This document shows, piece after piece, positions 1-12,400 of a stretch of DNA of 64,000 nt. This DNA is from Litoditis marina. Lineage: Eukaryota; Nematoda; Chromadorea; Rhabditida; Rhabditidae. The notes beneath the pieces were generated by a model. The model ran no database searches, had not been told where the DNA came from, and was given only the letters and a program-made list of their open reading frames with translations. Each line of letters starts with the position of its first letter. Position 1 is the stretch's first letter. The stretch is from the NCBI GenBank assembly GCA_964036275.1, contig OZ038440.1:5183690-5247689 (forward strand), given 5' to 3'. The position numbers and the translations under genes are program-made.

Positions 1-92
1 CAGTGGTTGAAATCCGCGCCACAAGAGGTTGTGGGCCCTGTTTGAGTCTCACAAGAGACGGATATTTTATAAATTTGGCACGCATTATAAAA
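1..92 (+). mobile_element. SINE-like element S1, right part only
   Basis: Diverged right portion of the S1 family, ending with the typical ATTTATAAATTTGGCAC stretch (here TTTTATAAATTTGGCAC); the left part lies outside the window. Confidence 0.55.
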
Positions 93-327
93 CTGCATTC
101 GTTAGTTACAAATTATGTGTTTCATTTTTAACGTCTAGTTGCATTAGTTTCAGAACTTAGATTGAACCTATTTATCTTCGTCTCTCAGTGCGGACAATGA
201 CCGATTATTTTAGTTGTAGTCTGATTTCGGAGCACGCCGTAGTTCGCTTTTCACCTAACTACATTAGGATTAAACTACAATAACAGCTGTATCAATGTCC
301 TGCTTTGATTATATTCCCATATTCCAG

Positions 328-3300
328 GTTTCTGGTTACTGTTCTGACCGGTCTATTGATACTGGTGAATTCGAGTGACAGTAATGGTGTTCTCTCCAGT
401 CCCATCCTCGGATACATTGGAGATATCTCGTACGCCCTGTATCTCATTCATTGGCCAATATGCGCCTACGTGAACCTGGAATATGAAGATAGTCTGTCGG
501 GTAAGAAGTGTTTCTGTCTTAGTTCGTATTTCTTCCAAAGTTATTTCTACTTTGTCTTCTAGTTAGTCCCATACTAGACTAGTTAGTCTTTAATTTATTA
601 GGCTCCATTTAGTAGTAAGTATTTTACATGTTAGTGATCCTAAACTGAACCTATTTTGTTTGATATGTGTTTTCTTTTTCGTGTTCGAATAATCTTCTCT
701 CTTTCCAGCTTCGTTCGTGGGAATTTGGTTTTCTGTTCTGCTGGCCATCACATTTTATGAATGTTACGAGAAAGTCTATTTACGATTCACCAAAAGGAAC
801 ATAATTCTACTTGTGTCTTCAATCTATTTTGTAAACATTCTTGTTCTACTTAACAGTAGTTCTATTGGGAAACAGTTGAACGATGTCACCTATAGTCTCA
901 ACGCTCTCTCAAATGTGGCCCCAGAGAATTCAAACTACACTTTCGGTAGGTAGTAACACTATTCACTGAAGATCTCTCAATTGTACAACCATCGCCTTGC
1001 ATACACTGGGCTTTCAGCAATGTTTTGAGTTCTCATACAATATTGAGGTTCTTGGAAAATATAAAAAAATATATCTGACCCCTTGACTGAAAAATGTAGT
1101 TTTTGCGACCAGTTAACACTTTTACGTTCGAAAAACATTATCTGCAGCGGCCTAAATGCTTGTTGCCGAAGTAAGAGTTTTTCTGCGGTTTTTGTTGATG
1201 ACACTTTCAGTGTCCTACTTTAATACATCCCAAATAAGAGTCACAGCTTTGGGGTCGCAACATCTGTGTTGTAGTTAGATCTCGATATCGATACACGCAA
1301 AAATTTTTATGAGTTATAATTGAAAAGCAGTGAGATAAAACTACAAACACAGCGATATAAGGCAGCATATTGCATCTGTTTTCGCTTAGGAGAAAGCGAA
1401 GCATATAAAAATAGCAACTGTGCACTTTATCGTTGCACTTTTCCGACTACCTATGTGTTTTACACGTTTCACGTGGCTTTACGTTCGACTTTTAGTAATA
1501 TACAACTGGTTTTTACAAACCGGAAACTTTAGATTTAAGATTTACCCTTTTAAAAACTTTGTTGTTACAGCTGAAGCCATTGCCAAAAACCTGAAAGACA
1601 ACTCAGAGGACGCCAAAAACCAGATATTCGAAGAGTGTGAATATAAAAAGCCTCCCGGACCGTTCGATTGGTGTCGTTTCAAGGTGAATGGAAAACCATC
1701 TGAAATCGAACTAATCAATTTTTTAATCAGTTCAATCATTGTTTCGTTTTGTCCGAGTTTGGTTCAGCAGTAGCCAGGACGCTTTACTGGTTCTACGCTT
1801 TATTTCCCTTTCATTTTTTTTTCACTTTTCACCACTTTTTTTTGCATTATAACTAAACTGCGTGTGGAATCAGAAAAGTAAAGAGTTCGAGAAACGTTTT
1901 TTTTTTAGAAAAAAAAACCCCATACCCTGCAAGAAACAGTTTCTGGCAAAACCATTGTATGACAGACTGAGGTCATTTTTGCCGCACGCCCCATATGACC
2001 AGTTTGTCCCATAAATATTGGTCCGAGACTGTGCCTTGAAGATTCTGGTACATAGCTGGGAGTTTACTCGTACCTGACGTCGTTCATCTTACTCCCCGCT
2101 ATATCCCCGTTATGTACCAGCCACTTTTCCGCTACAACATCCGCTTTGTACATGACGGTTCACGGCTAAGTATCTGAGTTCACAGGTCCGTAATTTTTGT
2201 ACTCCCCTGACTTTCTGTAACATTGATACAACGTTCCTTCAGGGTGTCACTGGCTCGAAAAACCTGAGTATAATGTTGGTCGGAAACAGCTACGCGCCCA
2301 ACACCGCCCACAACATCTATGAATTTTGTCACAAGAAAGCAAAGAACATAACTATGCTTCCGTTCGGTGGTGAGTTTAATGCAAAAAAAATTATTCAAAA
2401 GGGGCTAATTCTCTAAAGGTCCCAAAGTTTCAATGTTCCATACAAATGTCCCAACTTCCCACTTCAATGTTTCAATGTCTCAATGTCTCGTTCAATAGTC
2501 ACAATGTCCTATTCCAATTTTCCTAAAAATTTTCCTAATTCTTAAATTTTCTCTTCGAATAACGACGTCCTTCAGTGTACGCTCAGCGCATTTGTCATCT
2601 ACGTATCCAACACTCATTTGTCTGGCGCCTCTCACGTCTACACACTCTCTCACACTACGGTCTCGCACTCTCAGCCTAATGTACAGTCTCTAACGTGCTC
2701 TAGATTCGAAGCCACGCATGGAACAATACATTGTGACATTCAAACGAGACTTTGACGACATCGGGACATTTAGACATTAGAATGGGACCTTAAGAGAATC
2801 AGCCCCAAAGTGCCGAAATCATTCAATTTTATGCGCAAAATCATTGTAACGGGCATTCACCATTTCCTAGTTAGACCGAAATGCAGTTTGGGATGCGGAC
2901 ATCTGGGTATTACTCTATGTAGGAACACTCACCTGGTCATGCGGTTCTTTTTTTTTCGTATATATTTTTCGTATTATTTAATGCCTGAATCTAGTAACAC
3001 ACTCGGATGATCACTTTTATTTTTTTTCAGTGTGTGAAGCGCTGATTGTAACGAACTACCATGGCTGCAAGGCCAAGTACGACCGAACTATACAAGGAAT
3101 TAAGGATGTGCAACCGGACGTTCTATTCATACTTCAACGGTAAAAGAATCTCAAAAGATAGGAAACAGTAGAAACGTGTGCTATAGTCGTCGCTAACGCA
3201 CTTTTTCTCACTTTCCGTTGTGGACGCACACATGCCTTCGATTGCAACGCTTGCCGGTAATGTGCTCTAATAGCGCAGTCGTTAGCGCCATGCTACGAAT

Positions 3301-4941
3301 CTTTTGCTCGCAGGTTGGGTTCCGGCGAGAAACAGAATTTTATGAATTTGGCACTCACTATAGTCTAGCTCAAATCTAAGATAGTGACCAAATCTTGTAC
3401 CATTTGGAGTATTTTCCTATAAACATCGAATATCAATACGAAACTAGGCGAATAATGTTGTAGTGACAGTGGTATAACATATAACTCTGCAATACTTACT
3501 AGAACGATACAAAAAAATGGTCTCAAAATAGGACGATTATGTGGACCAATCCCGTGTCAATGGTCCTTCAAACTGCAATTGAAAAATGTATTGTTCAAAG
3601 GATTGAAGCGTTCGGATCGGACCACATAATCGTCCTTCTTTGAATATGGTGTTATAGTAGAGTTTCACCTTTCCAGTTTCCAGTTCTATTCGATTCAACA
3701 CACTTTACTATACGCAGAAACATTAACCCTATACCAAACCAAGAGGCCAAGTTTCCATCGTTGATTTTTACACTATCTTAGGTACATCACGCTCTTAGAG
3801 AAACCCAAAGGTTCTGAGGACAAATTGTATGAGGAGGCGAGAGAAACACTACGAATAATGGAGTCACACGTGAAGAAGAATATATATATTTTGGATGCTT
3901 TTCCGAGACCCAAACCCCAGATTGTCACCATTATCAATCAGTATCTGGCCAAAGGAACTGTTGCCATACCACATGTGAGCTCAATCCCCAATGGCCACCA
4001 AAAGAGCTGGCGAGTACCAACTACCAACCAACTAATTTCGGTAACTCTCAAGAAAATGATACTAAGAAGTTCTTTGCGCTAGAACAACTTTTCAAACTGT
4101 AGGGACTAGTTGTGTACGAGTATGTGTGGTCTCTATCTCTCTTTCAGTTTAAACCTCGTGTGATTTGAGCATAATCCAAAATATTTGGTGTGTATGTAGA
4201 TCCCACGTCCCGGATAACGTACGGTCGTCCCAACAACCCCATCCAGAATATTCCGGGATAAGGTGTAATAAGAGAAGGGGCGTTCGTACAGTTAACAGTT
4301 AACAAACTAATATAGGTCTAGAGAAATAACAGTACGCAACAAGTCTTACAAAACAGTTTGACATTGTAGAACGTTTCAAACATTACCAGATAAACCGTAA
4401 ACTGTTTTGGTCACGAGTGATCTGAGTTAGTTCCTTACTGTACGAATCTGTTGAACTGAATCCCAATATGATTAGGTTAATGTACTCAAAACCGTTTTGA
4501 CCCTGATTCAATATGATTTTGGGTTTTCTCAGAGGGTTGGGTCATGAACCGTCTGAGAAAACCCCGAATTGTGTTGAATCAGGGTCGAAACTAGTACATC
4601 TCTTACTGAACACATTGACCTTATCATACAACTATCCCAAAGTCCCAGTGACACAATTATATTTCGTTCAAATTAAATAACCTAAATTACATTATATTTT
4701 TCAGGCACAATTGGACTTTGGATCAACCTGTCGGTATGCCAATGAAAGAGTCCAGGAATTGGTGGCAGACTGTCCAAAGTGCAAAAGGATAGACTACATT
4801 CCGTACTTTACTAAAAACGGGACCTTCATGTTATACGATGACACAAACGGACTTTCCTATTTCACGGATCAACTTCATCTCACTCCACACGGATGGAACC
4901 TGGTCAAGCCAATTTACAGGCAAATTTGCGATCAACTGTAG
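328..4941 (+). CDS. O-acyltransferase (acyltransferase-3 C-terminus + SGNH domain), 5' end outside window
   Basis: Predicted exons: 328-500, 709-945, 1571-1683, 2243-2369, 3031-3139, 3782-3974, 4705-4941; all junction phases agree and no internal stop appears. The first exon has the end of the membrane acyltransferase domain (YIGDISYALYLIHWP). Exon 2 adds two hydrophobic segments. The soluble part is an SGNH hydrolase-like domain: GNSYA in exon 4 supplies the likely nucleophile serine, and TDQLHL near the C-terminus supplies the Asp and His. This order is that of the nematode oac family (Acyl_transf_3 plus SGNH), membrane enzymes thought to acylate sugars or lipids; the substrate is unknown. 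The N-terminal membrane helices must lie left of base 1. Exons 6-7 are repeated at 18996-20100, and exons 2-6 have a diverged relative on the minus strand at 15924-18157. Confidence 0.88.
3182..3363 (+). mobile_element. SINE-like element S1
   Basis: Starts TATAGTCGTCGC and ends GGCACTCACTATA. Inside it is a tRNA-like region with an A-box-like TAGCGCAGTCG and a B-box-like GGTTGGGTTCC, about 45 bases apart. Confidence 0.75.
3531..3640. mobile_element. small palindromic MITE (GGACGATTATGTGG family)
   Basis: About 110-bp palindrome with ends GGACGATTATGTGGACC and GGTCCACATAATCGTCC-like, and CTGCAATTGA in the centre. Confidence 0.8.
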
Positions 4942-6040
4942 ATTCTTGATCAAAAGCATCAGAACTATTCGAGAAATATTCTGACTGTATATCTTTAAAT
5001 TTCAGTACAAACTACAATCCCGCGATAGTTCAGTATATCTTTTTTATGAGACTTTATTTTCATCTAGAATTAGTTTTTTGAGAAATTTCTTTACATAACT
5101 TTGTATGATCTATTGGCATAACCTTGTATAATCTATTGGCATTAGGTGATGTTTTTGTTAATTCTTTTCTAATGCCTGCTTCATACATGTTCATCGGGTT
5201 TCGAATACGTCTTTAGTTAGTTATTTGTTTTCGTTTCAGTGAAACTGTTGCACTCCCCACATTAACGACAAGAACATTTTTATTTATTCGAGAAATCTGT
5301 GGCGTGATGCGAAAGTTCATCTGCATCTATGTATAAGCAATAAATGCAATCAGAAATTAACGACAGTCAAACGCAACAGACATGTGAACCACATAGTACG
5401 TGAGTACATAATGTAGAATACTTCTTTTGATCAATCAGGGTTGGGTTTCTCATTCTGAGCCAATTCAACGGGTTCAGTTTGAGTGGTCATTACTGAGCCT
5501 GAAAAAAACTTTCTATTTTCACTTTGAAACTTTGATATAGCTCTTTTTTTGAAAAAGCTATGAGTATACCAATAAATAACTGCTCTTCATGTTTTCTCTT
5601 CAGTTTTCTGAAGAAAAAAATGCGGAACTAAATATGTCTTCCTTTTCTCAAAACATGTGCATATAAGGTGTACGTTGTTCTGTCCTGGGTTTATTTTTGT
5701 AGTTTCATTCCGTTGATTTTTGGTCGAAACTCTTGAATCACGGTCACACCTGGATCTGGTTCTAAAAATGGTTCTAAAACTTGGTTCTAAAAATTGGGCA
5801 ATCACTAGAGCTTCTGAGACGAACAAGTACAAGGGGAAGACACAAATTGTTATTCAGTTGCGCCAGAAGCAGTTATATGTAGTTTCGAATGCATCCAGAA
5901 CATAATACAATGAAATAACTTATTCAAATCCTAAAAAAGTTCAAAAGTGTGAATACAAAATAAATGCAAAATGATTCGAAAGTCCCGTTCGAGATGGTTG
6001 TTGCGAAAGAATGCAAAAATCTTGAAGCCTCCCCCATGTC
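4942..6040. other. convergent intergenic region
   Basis: Lies between the 3' ends of the acyltransferase and 7TM copy A. The sequence is repeated at 20101-21985 with inserts; no gene seen. Confidence 0.6.
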
Positions 6041-9000
6041 TCAATAGGAATGATGGTAGATAAAACCACCGAGCACAGCCGAAATGACACATACAGTCGC
6101 GAGGACTTTGCCTGTTAAAGGATAGGTGACCGAACGTTTGTATCGAACCACGACACACAGGGGTATCACGGCCTGGACGAAGAGGAGAATTGGTGCGGCA
6201 CCGAAATAGAACCATTCAAATTGGCCGGAGGCTTGATTCGACTGGAAATTGGAGAATCAAGTTTCAAGTTTTATTTGTCACATCACAATGTTACACAGTG
6301 GTGGTCCTTGACCGATCTTCAATGAGAAAGAGAAGGAAAATGTACTATTCATTTTGCCTTCCCATCTATTACTCACTTTTTCTCTTACACGTAATCTCAC
6401 CTCTACCAAAAACACACATAAATTGTTTTTAAAGTGCAATGAGTTATAGTCTTTTTCATTCCTACTGAGACCCCTACAGAAGGATTTCGAAACTTCCAAG
6501 CCGTTTCCCTCTAATACATCGGAAAGATTGAAGATTTTCGCACCTACTTCTCGTTTTCAGGTACAGTAAATATACGAGAGAATTTTTGATGAACTAAGTG
6601 TTCGGCTCCACAACAGCTTTAGAAAAGTTTGTGAGGTTACTGTACGAGTCTCAAAAGGAATGGTGTGAACTATACCGGTTTTCTAATAAACTAGTCTGAA
6701 ACATCAGCCTCTTTAAGACCTGAAGAAGTCTTATGCTGATGTTCTTGGCAGTTACAGCGAAAACAGTCTCACAATTAACCTGATGTTACACTGTAGACGT
6801 TCCTAGCTTCAATTTTCCCCAGTAACACTGGGTGGTGTGTGGAGTACTTGATGAAAACCGAATCTGAGAAAAAAAAGAGTCTTCTAGAAGGACAGAAACT
6901 ACCCTTCAATACTATATTTAAGAAGGTCAGCATTTCCGCCTGCCATTGAGCGTTTTTTCTAGAGCATACGACAATACTTACCTCCAAATAACCGAAATAC
7001 AAAAGAACTACGACAACCTCGAAGAAGGACGGCATAACAGCTTGCCAGAAGAGAACCTGAAACATTGAAAGTACAGCTCCCATGTTTCGGAATCAGTTGC
7101 CTCTTGTTTGAGATGAGTAGGCTATAGTCGTTGCCAACGGAAAGGCGGGAGGGTACTGTATATCTCACTTTCTGCTGTGTACCCACACATGTCTTCGATT
7201 AACAAGCTTTGTCGTTATGTCCTCTAGTAGCGCAGTGGTTGGTGCCCTTCAACGAGTATTTTGCTCGCAGGTTTTATTTCGGCGAGAGCGAGTGGCTGCG
7301 TGGTCGACTGGTTGTGTGCGCGCTAGCACTCAAAACACATCATCACATCATGGTTCGATCCCACTCGGCGCGGTATCTTCATGGCAGACCGCATGAGCTG
7401 GTAATAAAGCTCACCCACGCCTCGTTTCAATCTACGGACCCCTGCCCCTCTCTACGGAGACTACATTGTGATCGTAAAAGATTATTATTATTATTATTAT
7501 TATTATCAGACATATTTATTAAATAGGCACTCACTCTACAAAAGTTAAAGTAATAACTTGATATTCCCATTTTTCTTATAATTTAGTGTGTGCGGGTCAA
7601 CAAGGTCGCCGACAGAAGGCAACTCCTTCAGCTGTTTATATTCTCATCGCGTTTCACGTGTAAGCAATTGGCCAAACGGGTAAACACAGTCACGTGAAAC
7701 ATGTTAAACCCAGCACAACCCATATACGTGCAATGACAAAGTGCACGATTCCTCATTAGAATGCTAATTTTACGTGACTATCCAATTTACTCTTGGTATA
7801 GTACCAATACATCTACCCACATTAAAGGACGCCAGACACCAATATGGAGGAATCAAGTTCTGACCCACGAGGAATTGAGTTCTGTCCCATTGACATTTTG
7901 TACAACCATCTAACTTCTTCTCATTTGCGTTATGTCTCGCCGCACAGCGCGCTATGCTAATGTATAATAATTATTCATGAAAAAGTGGGGGCCCAACGAC
8001 TGTGAGATTTGTCTTCTGCTGTGCGCCCCTTAGACAGCCACTCTCAAATGGAGCAGCTACTGCTACAAAAACCGAAAAATACTAATTTACTCAAGTATAA
8101 CTGTTCATTACAAACATACAAAAGTCGTAAAATATTTTTTCGAACATGTAAACTAGAATCTACAAATCACAGATGTTAACTCAACGTAGCCTACAGAGAT
8201 CCTGGTTTTGTACACAATGGTTTGCAGTTTTGGTCATTACTTCCACTCTAGGTGCTAGAACACTTGGCATATTATTCAACAGTTGTTCTCTCGTTCGCAG
8301 CTATGATTTGTAGATTCTAGTTTACATGTTTGAAAAAATATTTTACGACTTTTGTATGTTTGTAATGAACAGTTATACTTGAGTAAATTAGTATTTTTCG
8401 GTTTTTGTAGCAGTAGCTGCTCCATTTGAGAGTGGCTGTCTAAGGGGCGCACAGCAGAAGACAAATCTCACAGTCGTTGGGCCCCCACTTTTTCATGAAT
8501 TTTTCTCTTTTTGTATACATGCCGTAGGTATGTGGTTTGATCTATACGGTGCAGATAAATTGTTTTATCGATGAACCACTTGTCAAGTATTACCACCGTT
8601 CGAAAAAAAAAAATGACGTCAACATTGCAGTTCTGAAAACTTATCTCATCTGAACTTCAGAATCCCAGAATACGTCATGTTTGAATGAAGTTTTATCGTG
8701 AATTGACCATTTTTAAGAAACATTCAGCATTCGAAAACATATTTCACGTCAACTTTCTTGAACGTTGACGTCATCTGGCCTTCTGAATTCCAGAATAAGT
8801 CATATTAAGATGAAGCTTCATCGTTTATCTACCATTTTTCAAGTTATTTTCAGCATTTGCAAATATATTTCACGTTAATTCTGCACTTTTAAAAGTTGAC
8901 GTCATCTGGCCTTCTGAATCCAAGAATAAGTCACTCTTAGATCAAGTTTCACCGTTAATTGACCCTTTCTGAGATATTAGCATCATTTGAAAATATATGT

Positions 9001-9368
9001 GACGTCAACTTTGCACTTTTCAAATATGACGTCATCTGATCTCCAGAATCCTGAATGACGTCATGAATTTCTTTCATATTTCAACTGAAGTGACGATGGT
9101 ATCCTGTTTGAATTTCATCAAAATCGGGCAGTTTTACCCTAACTTACAAGACAGTTTGTGAGTTTGCTTAACCGACCTGACAGAGAGAGCGAGAGAGTGC
9201 ACAAAATGGAGAGACGCAGAGACATTTATTTCGAAAGGTCGTAACTAGGTGAAAAATAATTTTTTTCAAAAAACAATTTGCGCTCATTCAGTTTTTATAC
9301 GAGTTCTATCATCACTACAAATTTCAGCCAAATTGGTTTAGTTCTGGCAGATATAGCATCCCAGCACA

Positions 9369-9420
<52 letters not shown>

Positions 9421-12400
9421 CACACACACACGACGGAAGTTGGCGCTCTTGATGAAGCGAAAACATCATAACTTGGCTCAAACTCAACGGATTTCGTTCA
9501 AATTTGGAACACAACTTGCAAATGTTCTGTAGAAACTTCCCGAGTTCGTAAAAGTTCTGTTTTGCGAATTTCAGCCTTTTTATGGGAAAACTAAAAAAAA
9601 CGGAGGCGCGCATTAGCCGGACCAAAGACAAATCTCGCACAGCGCTTCGCGCTGCGCGCCATTATAAGCGCTATAATAATTATTATAAGCGCTATGCTAA
9701 TTTCAAGCCGCGACAGAAATGCATTATTCCACTTTAATAAAACTGTAGTTTTTTTGTAAACCACTAAATTTTCTCTATTTTATCAAACGTTTTTCTCAAC
9801 ACCTAAAGTTGGCCAGAATCATGTGAATTTCTTTATTGATGTCCTACCTTCTTTAACATAATTTTTCAGTCAGTTTTCAGCACTAAATAGTTAGACAATC
9901 GAGTAGAAAAAGAAAGTTACACACTCGACTCGGACTAGGGTTGTTAAACTCGAACTCGAAACTCGACTCGACTCGAAAAAACCGAAAATTTTCGAGTTGA
10001 GTCGAACTCGAAACTCGAAATTTCTCATAACTCTAAAACTCGAAAACTCGGAATTTTCCAAAACTTTAAAACTCGAAAACTCGAAAACTCGAAATTTTTC
10101 AAAACTCGACAACTGGAAAACTCGAAATTTTCCAAAACTCTAAAACTCGAAAACTCGATTTTTCGCCAAACTCGAAAACTCAAAAAACCCGAAAATTCGA
10201 AACTTTGAACGCGAAAACTCGAAAATCAAAATTTCAGACTCGAAAAATGTATATTTTGGGTCCAAAAACACTCAAAACTTTCGATTCGAAAAAACTCGAG
10301 AATTTTCGAGTCGAGTCGAACTCGAGACTCGAAAACTCGAAATTTCCCAAAACTCGAAAACTCGAAAACTCGAAATTTGCCAAAACTCGAGAACTCGAAA
10401 ACTCGAAAACTCGAAATTTTCCCAAACTCGAAAACTCGATAACTCGAAAACTCGATTTTTCGCCAAACTCGAAAACTCGAAATTTCCCAAAACTCGAAAA
10501 CTCGAAATTTTGAACTCGATTAACAACCCTAACTTGGACTCTTTTTTTCCATCAAAGTTTTGAAATGTTGTTTCTATACCTGAGAACAACAAAAATGTCG
10601 AGAAAAGATGTTCGCAATACCTTTAATAGTTTCGCATGCAGAAACCTATTATTCCGAATGGCAGGGTCACCGACACTCGACAGCTGCGTTTGTCCTTTCG
10701 AGTAGAGAAAGTATGCAAGGACGCATACGATCGGGGGGCAGAACAGTGTGAGACCTGAACTTAGAGAGTTTATAGTGAGTGTCAAATTTATAAATGTGAA
10801 ATCTCCCTCTCTCGCCGAAATCGAACAGCAAAAAACGTGGAGCAGGGCGCTAACTACAAAATCGCTATTAACGTTAACATACAAATCATCATGCCGGAGT
10901 CGAAAATATGTGCGCGTACACAGCGCAAGGAGAGATATACAGTACTATGTTGCTTTTCCGTTGGCCAAGACTATGTTTGAGTAGGAGAAATGAGAGTTCA
11001 AACTACTGCTCAGCCCTGGTAGCCCCCAGAGAAAGACAGAAGAAAAGAATATAATAGATTGTACCCGATGAATCGAAGCTCAACTTGAAGAATACTGAAA
11101 ATGTTCGAGTCGAGTTCAACTCGAAACTCGGTTCTCCGGGAATCCGGAACGTTGAGAATAATCGATAAACAACAAGGAACCCACTCATCACAGACCATCC
11201 TCCCACTCTTCTGATGTTGAACCCGATAATCTTGTTTTCTTCAATTGTATGGTTGTAGAGTATTTGGGATGCCAAGTGCGACCAGTCCTCCGTGGCCATC
11301 GCAAGCACCTGTAGTACACTAGAAGTCGATGGTATAGTCGCGTGAGTTAGCATTCTAATGAGGCATCGTGCACTTTGTCAGTGCACGCTTTTGAGTTCTG
11401 ATGTGTTAACATGTTTCGCGTGACTGTGCGATTGACTAACCGTATAGTATAGTTCTCACATATTCAAACTGAGGGGAAAATTGACGTATCGCCCCCCACT
11501 TTAGTTGAGTCCCCCCCCCCGTAGCACTTCAACCCCCCACCCAAGCTAAAACCTGAAAATCTAGGAGAGGGTGGGGGGGGGGGGTCAAAAATCAACTTCG
11601 ACATTTACTATTTACCCCCCACCTGGGTCGGCGGGGGGTAGAACTTCAATGGAGGGGGTCAAACTTCAAGGAGTGGGGGGCTGAACTACAATACCGGAAA
11701 TGTTTACTTTTTACCCCCCCCCCCCCCACCCTCAAACTTTTGTATTGCAAGTGATAAATTGAATTATCACCCCCCGGTCAGTCAATGTTCACAAACTGAG
11801 TTTGATGGACTATTCTGAAGAAAAAAAAACTATTTTTTTCTCGAAAGTTCTCCGCTGTTAGTGAAGACGAAAAATAAAGAATGGAAATTCCAGAAGTTTT
11901 CAGCGATCGATTCCCCCCATATTCAATGGATTCTGTTTGAGTTTTGTTTTGTCAAAAACAAAGTAAAGGCCGCAGTCCTACTCTTCACATCGGTTGATAG
12001 TGGAAAAATCATACATATTAACGTCAAGAAAATCAATAAGCATGTTTTTTCACTATAGAGGTTTCTCCTAACACAATTCAAGCAACTTTTTGTTCGAGAA
12101 CCATGCTATGTCTTCAACCGCACTCACCATCACCGTTGCGTGAAGCACGAAGCAAATTACCACAAGCATAATTATTTCTAAAACGTGGAACTTTTTTCCC
12201 ATAATAACCAGTAATCGATGCGTGAATGAGAGGGCTGTCGTCGTGACATTGTTGGTCGCCAGGACCACCAAAATTGAAAAACTGAAACATGTGTCATGAA
12301 GTGATACTGTTTGTAGTGTAATCTCGTGGTTTTTTCTGTAGCATCTCAATGGGATGTCATGCAGGACGGAAGGGTTTAAACTACATGTTCGGCAAATTTC

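Larger units (their letters stand above)
7824..9858. mobile_element. TTAA-flanked element with nested insert, intron of 7TM copy A
   Basis: The ends read TTAAAGGACGCCAGACACCAA and, inverted, TTAAAGAAGGTAGGACATCAA; both abut TTAA. A 232-bp relative without the insert is at 27186-27417. A second element (about 7973-9670) is nested inside: it starts as a large palindrome, continues with about four degenerate 130-bp repeats and a (CA)n run, and ends in a GCGCTTCGCGC hairpin. Confidence 0.65.

Noticed and set aside
9338..9640. Open frame rich in Cys-Val
   Set aside because: Created by the (CA)n repeat.
10205..10592. Lys/Thr/Arg or Phe/Glu/Ser repeat proteins on both strands
   Set aside because: They are translations of the ACTCGAAA minisatellite in every frame.
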